Assembly: GCA_021845595.1 (NCBI GenBank)
Contig: JAJZVV010000008.1
Span: 62,001-126,000, forward strand
Source of the DNA: Pseudomonadota bacterium
Lineage (GTDB): Bacteria; Pseudomonadota; Alphaproteobacteria; Acetobacterales; Acetobacteraceae
Direction: 5' to 3'
DNA: 64,000 nucleotides
A program made the translations under genes and the position numbers. Shown one piece after another: positions 46,084 to 54,665 of the stretch. The number at the start of each line of letters is the position of its first letter. Position 1 is the stretch's first letter. Below the pieces are notes generated by a model. The model did not search any database. It was given only the letters and a program-made list of their open reading frames with translations, and was not told the DNA's origin.

Positions 46084-46133
46084 CTAGAGCACGGCCCGAC
46101 CTGATGGTTCCATCAGGTCGGGCCGTGCTCTAG
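46084..46133. repeat. Perfect 24-bp palindrome (TAGAGC-bounded dispersed repeat)
   Basis: Arms 46084-46107 and 46110-46133 are exact reverse complements with a 2-nt loop (TT). The element starts CTAGAGCACGGCCCGAC and ends in GTGCTCTAG. It lies between anmK and the ROK kinase, only 9 bp before the latter's ATG, so it would sit in the kinase leader. Related elements occur at 53483, 53560 and 59681. Confidence 0.85.
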
Positions 46134-46142
46134 CCTGTGCCC

Positions 46143-47042
46143 ATGTCCAGTCTGCGTTTCGGAATCGATCTCGGCGGCACCAAGACCGAGATCATCGCCC
46201 TCGATCGGGACGGCGTCCCGCGCCTGCGCCAGCGCGCGCCGACGCCGCGCGACTATGCCGCACTGGTCCATGCCATCGCCGAGATGGTGCGCGCCGCCGA
46301 ACGCACCCTGGGGGCGAGCGGCAGTGTCGGCGTCGGCATCCCCGGCACCATCTCGCCGGCCAGCGCGCTGGTGAAGAATGCGAGCCTCCGCGATCTCAAC
46401 GGCAAGCCCTTGGATCGTGACCTCGGCGCCGCGCTCGGGCGCCCGGTGCGGGTCGAGAACGACGCCAACTGCTTCGCCCTCAGCGAAGCCGTCGATGGCG
46501 CCGCGGCCGGGGCGCGAACCGTCTTCGGCGTCATACTCGGCACCGGCTGCGGCGGCGGCATCGTCATCGATGGACGCATCCTCGCCGGCCGGCACCGCAT
46601 CGGCGGCGAATGGGGGCACAACCCCCTGCCCTGGCCGCAGCCCGACGAGCTGCCCGGCCCGACCTGCTGGTGCGGCCAGTCAGGATGCCTGGAGACGTGG
46701 ATTTCCGGCACCGGCCTCGCCGCCGACTGCGACGGTCCCGGCGCGCGCGACGCGACCACGCTGCCAGCGCGGGCCGCCGCCGGCGATGCGCAGGCGGCGC
46801 GAGCGCTGGAGCGCCACGCCGACCGTCTCGCCCGCGCCCTCGCCCATGTGATCAACATCATCGACCCGGACGCGATCGTGCTCGGCGGCGGCCTGTCGAA
46901 CCTCGAGCACCTCTACGAGCGCGTGCCCGCGTTGCTGCCGCGCCACGTCTTCAGCGATGTGTGCACCACGCCGGTGCGGCGCAACGCGCATGGCGACTCA
47001 TCGGGCGTGCGCGGCGCGGCCTGGCTCTGGCCAACGGAATAG
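46143..47042 (+). CDS. ROK-family sugar kinase (fructokinase / N-acetylhexosamine kinase type)
   Basis: A 299-residue ROK kinase. The ATP-binding start is FGIDLGGTKTEIIALD, followed by GVGIPGTISP, VKNAS/ENDANCFALSEA, and the ATP site VFGVILGTGCGGGIVIDG. The ROK zinc motif is GPTCWCGQSGCLETW, with GGEWGHNPLPWP containing the zinc His. This sequence is closest in style to Mak/NagK fructokinase-GlcNAc kinases. ATG 46143 was preferred to a GTG at 46137. Next to anmK, a role in amino-sugar recycling is attractive but unproved. Confidence 0.88.
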   Translation: MSSLRFGIDLGGTKTEIIALDRDGVPRLRQRAPTPRDYAALVHAIAEMVRAAERTLGASGSVGVGIPGTISPASALVKNASLRDLNGKPLDRDLGAALGRPVRVENDANCFALSEAVDGAAAGARTVFGVILGTGCGGGIVIDGRILAGRHRIGGEWGHNPLPWPQPDELPGPTCWCGQSGCLETWISGTGLAADCDGPGARDATTLPARAAAGDAQAARALERHADRLARALAHVINIIDPDAIVLGGGLSNLEHLYERVPALLPRHVFSDVCTTPVRRNAHGDSSGVRGAAWLWPTE

Positions 47043-47051
47043 ACCGGCGGC

Positions 47052-48029
47052 TCAGACCGGGGCGACGGCGGGCACCGGCGGCGTCGTTTCGGTGAGCCAG
47101 TCCAGCACCGCGCGGAGCCCGTCGCGCAGCGCTGTTGGCTCCGGCAGCCCGAGGGCCGCCGCGCCCTGCTCGCGCGCACCGAGCGAGTGGAGAATCTCGC
47201 CCGCGCGCGCCGGCCGCCAGCGCAGCGCCGGGCGGGTGCCGCAGAGCGCGGCGATGGCCTCCGCCAGTTCCAGCACGCTGGTAGCCTGGCCGGTGCAGAC
47301 ATTGAATACCGGGGCGCCCTCCGGCCGGCGGGCCATCGCCCGCAGCAGCGCCGTCACCACGTCCGCGACATAGATGAAATCCCGCGTCTGCCGCCCGTCG
47401 CCGAAAACCTCGACCGGCAGGCCCTGGCGCAGCCGGTTGCAGAAGATCGAAATCACCCCGGAATAGGGCGAGCGCGGATCCTGCCGCGGACCGAAGACAT
47501 TGAAAAAGCGCAAGCCCACCGTCGGGATGCCGAAACTGGCGGTGGCGACGCGCGCGTGCAGTTCGCAGCCGAGCTTGTCCGCGCCATAGGCCGAGAGCGG
47601 CCGGCGCTCCGCGCTCTCGCGGATCGGCAGGTCGGCGCAATCGCCGTAGACCGCCGCCGAGGAGGCATAGACCATCGGCACCCGGCCGGCGCCGGGACGC
47701 CGCCGCAGCGCGTCGAGGATGGTGATCGTGCCGGTGAGATTGACGCGGTGCGTATCCACCCATGCCTGCACCCCGCGCTCGACCGAGGCGATGGCGGCGA
47801 GGTGAAAGCAGCCATCGACGCCGTCCAGTGCCTCGCGCACCCGTTCCGCGTCGGTGATGCAGCCCTCGATCAGCTCGACCTCGGGGGCGAGATTGGCGCG
47901 ATGGCCGGTCGAGAGATCGTCCAGCACCCGCACCGCGTGGCCCTCGGCCAGCAACGCCGCGGCGAGGTGCGAGCCGATGAAGCCGGCCCCACCGGTGACC
48001 AGGAAGCGACGTTTCGTACGTCTACTCAT
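47052..48029 (-). CDS. NAD-dependent sugar-nucleotide epimerase/dehydratase (UDP-glucose 4-epimerase-like)
   Basis: A 325-residue extended short-chain dehydrogenase. NAD motif VTGGAGFIGSHLAAALL at residue ~11, VLDDLSTGHRANL, VYASSAAVYGD and the catalytic YGADK, then FFNVFGPRQDPRSPYSGVI and RDFIYVADVV. These features fit UDP-glucose/GlcNAc 4-epimerases such as WbpP/GalE2. It overlaps the upstream glycosyltransferase by 8 bp, suggesting that the two serve the same surface polysaccharide. Confidence 0.87.
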   Translation of the reverse strand: MSRRTKRRFLVTGGAGFIGSHLAAALLAEGHAVRVLDDLSTGHRANLAPEVELIEGCITDAERVREALDGVDGCFHLAAIASVERGVQAWVDTHRVNLTGTITILDALRRRPGAGRVPMVYASSAAVYGDCADLPIRESAERRPLSAYGADKLGCELHARVATASFGIPTVGLRFFNVFGPRQDPRSPYSGVISIFCNRLRQGLPVEVFGDGRQTRDFIYVADVVTALLRAMARRPEGAPVFNVCTGQATSVLELAEAIAALCGTRPALRWRPARAGEILHSLGAREQGAAALGLPEPTALRDGLRAVLDWLTETTPPVPAVAPV

Positions 48030-49161
48030 CTGCCCCGTCCATCAGCGCCGCGTAGGCGCGAAACATCCGCTCCTGATCGTAGTCGCGCCGGGCTTTGGCC
48101 CGGTTCTCGGCGCCGATCGCGGCCCGGTCGGGGGCACGGATCAGCGCCAGCAGCCGCTCCGCGAGCGCCGCATCGTCGCACGGCGCGATGAACGGTTGAT
48201 TGCCCGCCGCCAGCATCTCACGCACGTCGCCGACGTCGGTCGCCGCGACCGCCAGCCCGGACGCCATCGCCTCGAGCACCGAAAGCGGCATCTGCTCGGT
48301 ATCGGAAGACAGGGCGAATATATCAAATTCTCGATAGCACGGCGCCGGATCGGCGAGATGTCCGGCAAATGTCACGTGATCGCCGAGCCCGAGGCGTTCG
48401 CAGAGGGCGGCGAGGCCGGCCCGCTCCGGTCCGTCGCCAACGATCACCAGCCGCGCCCTGGTCTCGGCGGTGACGATGCGGAAAGCGCGCAGGAGGCGGC
48501 CGATATTCTTCTCCGCCCGCAGCGCCGCGACGGTGCCGATCACCGGCACGGCGCCGGCCGCGGGCCGTGCCTCGGTGGCGAAGCGGGCGAGGTCGATGCC
48601 GTTGGGGATGTAGCGCAGCCGCGCCGGGTCGAGCTTCCAGGTCTCGGTCGCGATCCGCCACAGCGTGCGCGAGGGCAGCACGACGGTGCTGCGCCGCAAG
48701 AATAGCCGGCGCGTCCAGACCCGGCGGGGGATCTGCGTCGCCCGCTCCTCCGGCCCGAAGCCATCTTCGATATGGATGTGGCGCGCGAGCGGCAGGGCGT
48801 TGGCCATCGCCCACTCGATCGCCCCCCAGTTGTTCGTCACCAGAACCTGCGGACGAAGCGCGCGCAGGACCTGCCGCGCCGCACGCACGGTCGAGAGCGT
48901 CGCTCCTTTGCGCGCGGCGAAGGCAGGGAACTGCACATCCAGCCCCGGCGCGAGCCGCTCGCGGCAGGCGAGCGTGCCGTCCATGGCGATGATGGCGTGG
49001 CGATAGGCCGGCCCGAACCGGTTGGCAAAGGCAGCGTAGCGCACCTGCGCTCCGCCGATGGCGAAGGTCGGGAAGATGGTCAGCAGCAACGGGCCTGGCT
49101 CCAACGCTCGGCTGTCCGACGCGGCGTCGGCCCGTGCGCCAATGCTCCAATCGCATCGCAT
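48022..49161 (-). CDS. Glycosyltransferase family 4 (GT-B)
   Basis: A 379-residue glycosyltransferase. The donor domain carries IGTVAALRAEKNIGRLLRAF, RLVIVGDGPERAGLAALCERL, VTFAGHLADPAPCYREFDIFALSS and the EX7E segment EQMPLSVLEAMASGLAVAATDVGD. The N-terminal domain has FPTFAIGGAQVRYAAFANRFG. The ATG ending 49161 has GGGGAAGGG upstream; a TTG at 49206 is the alternative. It pairs with the epimerase downstream, probably for exopolysaccharide or lipid-linked glycan. Confidence 0.85.
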   Translation of the reverse strand: MRCDWSIGARADAASDSRALEPGPLLLTIFPTFAIGGAQVRYAAFANRFGPAYRHAIIAMDGTLACRERLAPGLDVQFPAFAARKGATLSTVRAARQVLRALRPQVLVTNNWGAIEWAMANALPLARHIHIEDGFGPEERATQIPRRVWTRRLFLRRSTVVLPSRTLWRIATETWKLDPARLRYIPNGIDLARFATEARPAAGAVPVIGTVAALRAEKNIGRLLRAFRIVTAETRARLVIVGDGPERAGLAALCERLGLGDHVTFAGHLADPAPCYREFDIFALSSDTEQMPLSVLEAMASGLAVAATDVGDVREMLAAGNQPFIAPCDDAALAERLLALIRAPDRAAIGAENRAKARRDYDQERMFRAYAALMDGADE

Positions 49162-49218
49162 GCGCCGCCCGTGCCCTTCCCCGCAACCCGAGCTGAATGA
49201 AGCCAATCTGACCGCGCT

Positions 49219-49238
49219 CGCATAACGGACCGTTACGC
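49219..49238. promoter_or_regulatory. Palindrome in the divergent region between GT4 and serine-hydrolase genes
   Basis: TAACGGACCGTTA (49223-49235) is a perfect 6-1-6 palindrome and extends with one mismatch to CGC...GCG on both sides. The whole 49162-49381 region holds no gene. A dimeric regulator site is likely, but none is encoded next to it. Confidence 0.4.
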
Positions 49239-49381
49239 GGACCAGAATACCTACCGCAGTGCAGAGATCTGGCGGGTCGAAGCCTGTCTGTCCAGCCCCG
49301 ATCCCCCTTGTCGCGCGCTGGCGCCGGCCACTACCATGACGCGCAAGGGCCGCGCCGCGGCTCAGGGAGGAGACCTAGCCA

Positions 49382-50560
49382 ATGGCGGATGTCGGGGACG
49401 CGATCCGGGCTGCATTCGAAACGGCGGTGGCGAGCGGGGCGGTCGCCGGGGTTGTGGCGACGGCCAGCGTGGACGGGCGGACCGTGTTCGAGGGAGCTTT
49501 CGGGAGCCGCGAGGTTGGCGGCGCCGTGCCGATGACGGCGGACACCGTGTTCTGGATCGCCTCGATGACCAAGGCGATCACCGCCGCCGGGGCGATGCAG
49601 CTCGTCGAACAGGGCAAGCTCGCGCTCGATGCCCCGATCGCCACCGTGCTGCCGGAGCTCGCCGACCGCAAAGTGCTGGAGGGCTTCGACGAGAGCGGTG
49701 CACCGCGGCTGCGCCCGCCGCGCACGCCGATCACGCTGCGCCATCTGCTCACCCACACCGCCGGCTTCGCCTACGACATGTGGAGCGCGGACATCAAGCG
49801 CTACATGGAGCGCGAGGCGGTGCCCGGAGTCATCAGCTGCCGGCGCGACGCGCTCAAGACGCCGCTCATCTTCGATCCCGGAACCCGCTGGCATTACGGC
49901 ATCAACATCGACTTCGTCGGCCTCGCCATCGAGCGCGTCAGCGGCCAGACGCTGGGCCAATACCTCACCGCCAACCTGCTCGCCCCGCTCGGCATGCGCG
50001 ACACCGGGTTCCGGCTGCGCCCCGACATGCGCGACCGGCTCGCGCGCATGCACGTGCGCGGCGCGGACGGCGGCCTGACCGCGATCGATTTCGAGATCCC
50101 GCAGAGCCCGGACTTCGAAATGGGCGGCGGCGGCCTCTACGGCACGGTCGGGGACTATCTCGCCTTCACCCGCATGATCCTCGATGGCGGGCGCGGCAAT
50201 GGCCAGCAGGTGCTGCGCCCGGAGACGGTCGCCGAGATGACCCGCAACGCCATGGGCGAGGTCAGCATGGAGCGGATGGTCTCGGCGGTGCCGGGCAGCA
50301 CCAACGATGTCGACCTCTATCCCGGCATGGTCAAGAAATGGGGGCTGAGCTTCATGATCAACACCCAGGACGTGCCCGGCGCGCGGTCCGCCGGGAGTCT
50401 GTCCTGGGCCGGGCTCGGCAACACCTACTACTGGATCGATCCGGCGAAGCGCGTCAGCGGCGTCATCGCGACGCAGACCCTGCCGTTCGCCGACCCGGCC
50501 GTGCTCGGGCTCTACGATGCGTTCGAGCGCGGCGTCTATCGGGCGGCGGGGGCGGCCTGA
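49382..50560 (+). CDS. Serine hydrolase, class C beta-lactamase/family VIII esterase type
   Basis: A 392-residue penicillin-binding-protein-fold hydrolase. The nucleophile motif SMTK is at residues 61-64, and the conserved Tyr is in WHYGINIDFVGLAIERVSG (Tyr172). LRHLLTHTAGFAYDMW and a Gly-rich GMGGGGLYGTVGDYLAFTRMI-type segment are typical of EstB-like enzymes. There is no signal peptide, so it is cytoplasmic and more likely an esterase than a lactamase. GGGAGGAGA precedes the ATG at 49382. The 3' end overlaps the slipin gene tail by 25 bp. Confidence 0.85.
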   Translation: MADVGDAIRAAFETAVASGAVAGVVATASVDGRTVFEGAFGSREVGGAVPMTADTVFWIASMTKAITAAGAMQLVEQGKLALDAPIATVLPELADRKVLEGFDESGAPRLRPPRTPITLRHLLTHTAGFAYDMWSADIKRYMEREAVPGVISCRRDALKTPLIFDPGTRWHYGINIDFVGLAIERVSGQTLGQYLTANLLAPLGMRDTGFRLRPDMRDRLARMHVRGADGGLTAIDFEIPQSPDFEMGGGGLYGTVGDYLAFTRMILDGGRGNGQQVLRPETVAEMTRNAMGEVSMERMVSAVPGSTNDVDLYPGMVKKWGLSFMINTQDVPGARSAGSLSWAGLGNTYYWIDPAKRVSGVIATQTLPFADPAVLGLYDAFERGVYRAAGAA

Positions 50561-51309
50561 GGCGGGCGCGGCGGCGAGCCGAGCGCACCGAGGCTCGCCG
50601 CCATCTCCGTCGGGATCAGCACCGTGGCACCGCGCTCCTTGTTCATTTCGTAGAGCAGATTCATCTGGCGCAGCTGCAGCGCCACCGGGTTGGCCTGATA
50701 CAGCTCCGCCGCCGCCAGCACCTGGCGGGCGATATCGATTTCCGCCGAGGCGAGGGTGACGCGTGCCTGGCGCTCGCGTTCGGCCTGCGCCTGACGGCTC
50801 ATCGCATCCTGCAGGGCCGTCGGGATGACGACGTCGCGGATCTCCACCGACTGCACGGTGACACCCCAGCTCGCCGTCTTCTCGGCGATGGTCTGGCGCA
50901 GCTGCTCATCGGCGGTGCGGCGGTCGGTGAGCAGGCGGGACAGTTCGGTCGCGCCGATCATCTCGCGCAACGAGGTCTGCGCCACCCGCTCCACCGCCTC
51001 GCGGTAATTGGCGATGTTGATCGCCGCCGCACGCGGATCGACGACGCGCCAGAACACGATGGCGTCGACGCCCACGGAGACGGTATCGCGGGTCAGCGCC
51101 TGCTCGGCGGTGATGCTGATGGTGCGGATGCGCAAATCGATGGCCATGGCGACGACATCGACGAGGGGAATGAGCAGATAGAGGCCCGGACCGCGGATCG
51201 CCTGGAACCGGCCGAGCCGCAGCACCACCGCGCGCGTCCACTCGTTGGCGATGCGGAGCGAGAAGGCCAGGATCAGCACCAGCACCGCCACCAGTACGAT
51301 CAATGACAT
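50536..51309 (-). CDS. Slipin (stomatin/prohibitin-like SPFH protein)
   Basis: A 257-residue SPFH protein. One N-terminal membrane segment (SLIVLVAVLVLILAFSL) is followed by the band-7 domain: EWTRAVVLRLGRFQAIRGPGLYLLIPLVDVV, then TRDTVSVGVDAIVFWRVVDP, SLREMIGATELSRLLTDR and a coiled C-terminus (DAMSRQAQAERERQARVTLASAEIDIA). Slipins usually pair with an NfeD membrane protease partner; none is adjacent here. The ATG ending 51309 fits the membrane anchor. It is divergent from egtB. Confidence 0.88.
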   Translation of the reverse strand: MSLIVLVAVLVLILAFSLRIANEWTRAVVLRLGRFQAIRGPGLYLLIPLVDVVAMAIDLRIRTISITAEQALTRDTVSVGVDAIVFWRVVDPRAAAINIANYREAVERVAQTSLREMIGATELSRLLTDRRTADEQLRQTIAEKTASWGVTVQSVEIRDVVIPTALQDAMSRQAQAERERQARVTLASAEIDIARQVLAAAELYQANPVALQLRQMNLLYEMNKERGATVLIPTEMAASLGALGSPPRPPQAAPAAR

Positions 51310-51349
51310 ATCCGCATCCTCTCCCGATTTCGGTTGACCCGCCGCAGGC

Positions 51350-52531
51350 ATGCCCCAGATGCAGGACATGAGCGACGATCTCCTGGCCCGCTTCCGGCAG
51401 GTTCGCGGCCATACCGAACGGCTCGCCGCGGCGCTGACGGCGGAGGACCAGGGCATCCAATCGATGCCGGACGCCAGCCCGGTGAAGTGGCACCGTGCCC
51501 ATACGAGCTGGTTCTTCGAGCAATTCGTGCTGACGCCGCACCAGGCGGGCTACGCGCCGTTCGATCCGACCCACGCGTTCCTGTTCAATTCCTACTACGA
51601 GACGGTCGGGGCGCGCCAGCCGCGGCCGCGGCGCGGCATGCTGTCACGCCCGTCCGCCGCGGCCATCACCGCCTATCGCGCCCATGTCGATGCGGCGATG
51701 GCAGAGCTGATCGGCGCCGGCGCGGCGCCGGCGGCGCTCGTCGAGCTCGGTTTGCAGCACGAGCAGCAGCACCAGGAACTGATCCTCACCGACATGCTGC
51801 ACGGCTTCGCCGAGAGCCCGCTCGCGCCCGCGGTGCTGCCCGGCTTTAGCGAAACGACACCCGACATCCCACTAGGATCGATCGATTTCCCTGGCGGCGA
51901 GACACGCATCGGCGCCGACGGCCGCGGCTTCGCGTTCGACAACGAGGCCCCTCGCCACAGCACCCTGCTGGCGCCCTATCGGCTGGCCCGCGGCCTGGTG
52001 CGCAACGCCGACTGGCTCGATTTCATCGCCGATGGCGGCTACCGCACGCCGACGCTGTGGATGGCCGATGGCTGGGCCGTCGCGCAGGACCAGGGCTGGA
52101 CGGCACCGCTGCACTGGCGCGCCGGCGCGGACGGATGGTGCCAGTTCGGCCTCGGCGGTCTCGCCCCGCTCGATCCGGCGGCGGCGGTGCGCCATGTCTC
52201 CTGGTACGAGGCCGACGCCTTCGCGCGCTGGGCCGGGGCGCGGCTGCCGAGCGAGGCGGAATGGGAGAAAGCCGCCGCCCATCCGGGGCTCGCCCAGATG
52301 TTCGGCCAGGTCTGGCAATGGACCGCGAGCCCCTACACCGCCTATCCCGGGTTCCGTCCCGCCGCGGGCGCGATCGGCGAGTACAATGGCAAGTTCATGG
52401 TCAATCAGATGGTCCTGCGGGGATCCTCTCTTGCCACGCCGCCCGGCCATGCGCGGGTGAGCTACCGCAATTTCTTCCACCCCGACCGCCGCTGGCAGTT
52501 CTCCGGCCTGCGGCTGGCGTGGGACGCGTGA
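51350..52531 (+). CDS. egtB: Ergothioneine biosynthesis sulfoxide synthase EgtB
   Basis: A 393-residue non-heme iron enzyme that couples a thiol (gamma-Glu-Cys or Cys) to hercynine. The N-terminal DinB-like domain supplies the iron ligands: His51 in WHRAHTSWFFEQF and His137/His141 in LQHEQQHQELILTDML. The C-terminal FGE-sulfatase domain has FDNEAPRH, VRNADWLDFIADGGY, VSWYEADAFARWAGARLPSEAEWEKAA and GQVWQWTASPYTAYPGF. egtD follows with a GTGA overlap. Start codons at 51350, 51359 and 51368 are all possible. Confidence 0.92.
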   Translation: MPQMQDMSDDLLARFRQVRGHTERLAAALTAEDQGIQSMPDASPVKWHRAHTSWFFEQFVLTPHQAGYAPFDPTHAFLFNSYYETVGARQPRPRRGMLSRPSAAAITAYRAHVDAAMAELIGAGAAPAALVELGLQHEQQHQELILTDMLHGFAESPLAPAVLPGFSETTPDIPLGSIDFPGGETRIGADGRGFAFDNEAPRHSTLLAPYRLARGLVRNADWLDFIADGGYRTPTLWMADGWAVAQDQGWTAPLHWRAGADGWCQFGLGGLAPLDPAAAVRHVSWYEADAFARWAGARLPSEAEWEKAAAHPGLAQMFGQVWQWTASPYTAYPGFRPAAGAIGEYNGKFMVNQMVLRGSSLATPPGHARVSYRNFFHPDRRWQFSGLRLAWDA

Positions 52532-53481
52532 CGGTGGCGCTCGATCCGGCGCTGCTCTCGGAGGTCCTGGCCGGGCTCGACGCCGCGCCGCGGACGCTGC
52601 CGGCCAAGCTGTTCTACGACGAGGAAGGCTGCCGGCTCTTCGCCGCCATCACCGAACTGCCGGAATACTACCTCACGCGCACCGAGCGGGCGCTGCTCGC
52701 GGCCGAGGCCGGCGCCATCGCCGCCGCCCTGCCGGCCGACGCGAGCCTGGTCGAATACGGCGCCTCCAGCGAGGACAAGGCGCTGGTGCTGCTCGACGCG
52801 CTGGCGGCGGCGGGACGCACGGCCCGGTGCTACGTGCCGATCGACATCGCCGCGCCGGCCCTGACGGCTTTGACGGCGCGGCTGGCGACCCGGCGGCCGG
52901 GCCTCGTCGTGGCTCCGTTAGCGGCGGACTTCCTCGCCCCGATCGCCCTGCCCAGCGGTGCATCGCCGCCCCGGGTCGGATTCTTCCCCGGCTCGACCAT
53001 CGGCAATCTGGAACCGACGGCGGCGCGCGCCTTCCTCGCACAAGCGCGCGCCACGCTCGGACCCGCCTCGCGCTTCCTCATCGGCGTCGATCTGCGCAAG
53101 GACCCGGCCCGGCTGCTCGCCGCCTACGACGATGCCGCCGGCGTCACGGCCGCGTTCAACCGCAACCTTCTCGTCCGCCTCAATCGCGAGGCCGGCGCCG
53201 ATTTCGACCCGGCCGCGTTCACCCATGAAGCGCGCTGGAACGAGGCCGAGGGACGGATCGAGATGCACCTGGTCAGCCGGCGGGCCCAACAAGTACGCGT
53301 CGCCGGCGTCACCCTCCGATTTTCCGAAGGCGACAGCATACATACCGAAAATTGCTACAAACACAGCCTCGAAGGCTTCGTTGCTCTGGCCATGGCGGCA
53401 GGCTGGGAAGCCCCGCGCATGTGGACCGACGCCGGTGCGACGTTTGCGCTGTACCTGCTCGCGCCCAGCGGAGGGGGCTAG
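52528..53481 (+). CDS. egtD: Histidine N-alpha-trimethyltransferase EgtD
   Basis: A 317-residue SAM methyltransferase that trimethylates histidine to hercynine. It contains LPAKLFYDEEGCRLFAAITELPEYYLTRTE, the SAM motif SLVEYGASSEDKALVLLDAL (EYGAGxxxK-type), GFFPGSTIGNLEP, GVDLRKD and the C-terminal RFSEGDSIHTENCYKHSLEGF histidine site. GTG 52528 overlaps egtB. With no egtA, egtC or egtE here, the pathway looks like the short two-gene type that uses cysteine or depends on genes elsewhere. The stop is 1 bp before a long palindrome. Confidence 0.92.
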   Translation: MTVALDPALLSEVLAGLDAAPRTLPAKLFYDEEGCRLFAAITELPEYYLTRTERALLAAEAGAIAAALPADASLVEYGASSEDKALVLLDALAAAGRTARCYVPIDIAAPALTALTARLATRRPGLVVAPLAADFLAPIALPSGASPPRVGFFPGSTIGNLEPTAARAFLAQARATLGPASRFLIGVDLRKDPARLLAAYDDAAGVTAAFNRNLLVRLNREAGADFDPAAFTHEARWNEAEGRIEMHLVSRRAQQVRVAGVTLRFSEGDSIHTENCYKHSLEGFVALAMAAGWEAPRMWTDAGATFALYLLAPSGGG

Positions 53482-53482
53482 A

Positions 53483-53547
53483 CTAGAGCAACCTCCGATC
53501 TGATCGAGCCGTTCCGGCTCGATCAGATCGGAGATAAGTTGCTCTAG
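53483..53547. repeat. Long palindrome directly after egtD (dispersed repeat, type A)
   Basis: Outer arms CTAGAGCAAC (53483-53492) and GTTGCTCTAG (53538-53547) and inner arms 53493-53511 and 53515-53533 (starting CTCCGATCTGATCGAGCC) pair completely except for an ATAA bulge; the loop is 3 nt. It begins 1 bp after the egtD stop and could end the transcript. The inner arm recurs in degenerate form at 20272-20308. Confidence 0.85.
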
Positions 53548-53559
53548 ACTCATAGGTTT

Positions 53560-53612
53560 CTAGAGCACGACCGTCCGACCGGATGATTCCATCAGGTCGG
53601 ACCGTGCTCTAG
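53560..53612. repeat. Second palindrome downstream of egtD (dispersed repeat, type B)
   Basis: Bounded by CTAGAGCAC (from 53560) and GTGCTCTAG (to 53612). The right arm CCATCAGGTCGGACCGTGCT differs in one base from the element at 46084-46133, while the left arm carries a 3-bp insertion and two or three substitutions. It lies 12 bp after the type A element and 38 bp before the end of the convergent small gene. Confidence 0.8.
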
Positions 53613-53650
53613 GGTTCGCGCACCGCCGGGAAGCGGTGGAGGCCGGCAGG

Positions 53651-53944
53651 TCAAGGCCGGGATGCGATCACGCAGGCGGCTTCGCGCACGCAGCGCACGC
53701 GCGGGTCGATCCGACCATCGGGGAACATATATCGCGCCAGCGCCTGGCGTGCGTTCTTCCCGGGCACGAACGGCGGCGCCGCGGTCTCCGCCTGCGCCGC
53801 CGACATCTCGGCCACGGCCTGGGTGGTGGCTTCGAGCTGCGGTACCGCCGCTATCGCCGCCGCAGCGCTGCCGATGAGAACCGGCACAGCGAGGAGCGTG
53901 TGCCAACCTATCGAACGGAGGACCGACCGGAGCGCGTGGGGCAT
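53651..53944 (-). CDS. Small exported protein of unknown function
   Basis: A 97-residue protein with a signal peptide or N-terminal anchor (WHTLLAVPVLIGSAAAAIAAV, residues ~14-34). The mature part reads VPQLEATTQAVAEMSAAQAE, then PFVPGKNARQALARYMFPDGRIDPRVRCVREAACVIASRP, with a Cys pair near the end. No family is recognised. The frame has natural composition, and it is the only plausible gene in this gap. Confidence 0.5.
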   Translation of the reverse strand: MPHALRSVLRSIGWHTLLAVPVLIGSAAAAIAAVPQLEATTQAVAEMSAAQAETAAPPFVPGKNARQALARYMFPDGRIDPRVRCVREAACVIASRP

Positions 53945-54049
53945 GGCGAAAACATCCCATGAATCACGACAGAGTCTTTTTTTGCTCCTAATCGATTAAG
54001 GCGCACTTAACGCCGGCACAGCCCGCCGGCCGGTCAGCCCGCCGGCCGA

Positions 54050-54568
54050 TCAGAGCGGACCGCCGGTCAGGGCCTCGCCGTCGCCAACCGGGCGCTGGGC
54101 GCGGGCGCGGACGACGCGGAACAGCGCCAGCGCGGTCGTCATCAGCAGCAATCCAGACGGCTCCGGGGTGCTGACGACGGGGGGCGAGGGCATGTCGGGG
54201 CTCGGGATCGAGATGGTCGGTGGCAGTGGCGGCGCGCCGAAGCCTGCACCGGGGACCGAACCCGTGCCGGGGCCGGAGAACGGTGCCGGGGACAGCGCGG
54301 CCGTCTCGCCGACGCCCGGAAAGATGGAACCGACGCTGTCCGCCGCCAGCAGCACGGGGGGGCGCGGGGCCTCGCGGGGACCGAGCGGCACCGGGACGAA
54401 GCTCGGCAGCGCCGCGGCGATGCAGCCGACGGATTTGATCAGAAGGGCCCGGTGCGGGTTGAGGAGATGGTGGCGAACGACGTGCCGCACCCCCTTCCCC
54501 GCCGTCCGCGCGATCGGGTGGGCGAAATGGTGCGCGGGCGGCAAGGGAGGCGCGCAGTTCCCGCTCAT
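54050..54568 (-). CDS. Small PEP-CTERM protein
   Basis: A 172-residue frame whose C-terminus, TPEPSGLLLMTTALALFRVV followed by RARAQR, is a PEP-CTERM sorting signal. The middle is Pro/Gly/Ser-rich low complexity. An internal hydrophobic stretch (ALLIKSVGCIAAALPSFVPV, residues ~41-60) looks like a signal peptide, so the true start may be downstream, for example the GTG ending 54490. It lies 97 bp downstream of another PEP-CTERM gene on the same strand. Function is unknown. Confidence 0.6.
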   Translation of the reverse strand: MSGNCAPPLPPAHHFAHPIARTAGKGVRHVVRHHLLNPHRALLIKSVGCIAAALPSFVPVPLGPREAPRPPVLLAADSVGSIFPGVGETAALSPAPFSGPGTGSVPGAGFGAPPLPPTISIPSPDMPSPPVVSTPEPSGLLLMTTALALFRVVRARAQRPVGDGEALTGGPL

Positions 54569-54665
54569 GCCGCCCCACGCGATTCACCATCCGCCGCGAC
54601 TCGCGGCGGATGGGATGCTTCGGCTGGCCCGTTCGGCACTGCGTTCGGCGGCGGTGGCGATGGCG

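Noticed and set aside
53483..53612. Tandem palindromes considered as a CRISPR array or tRNA-like element
   Set aside because: There are only two elements, they differ from each other, and there are no equal spacers or cas genes; each folds as a simple hairpin, not a cloverleaf.
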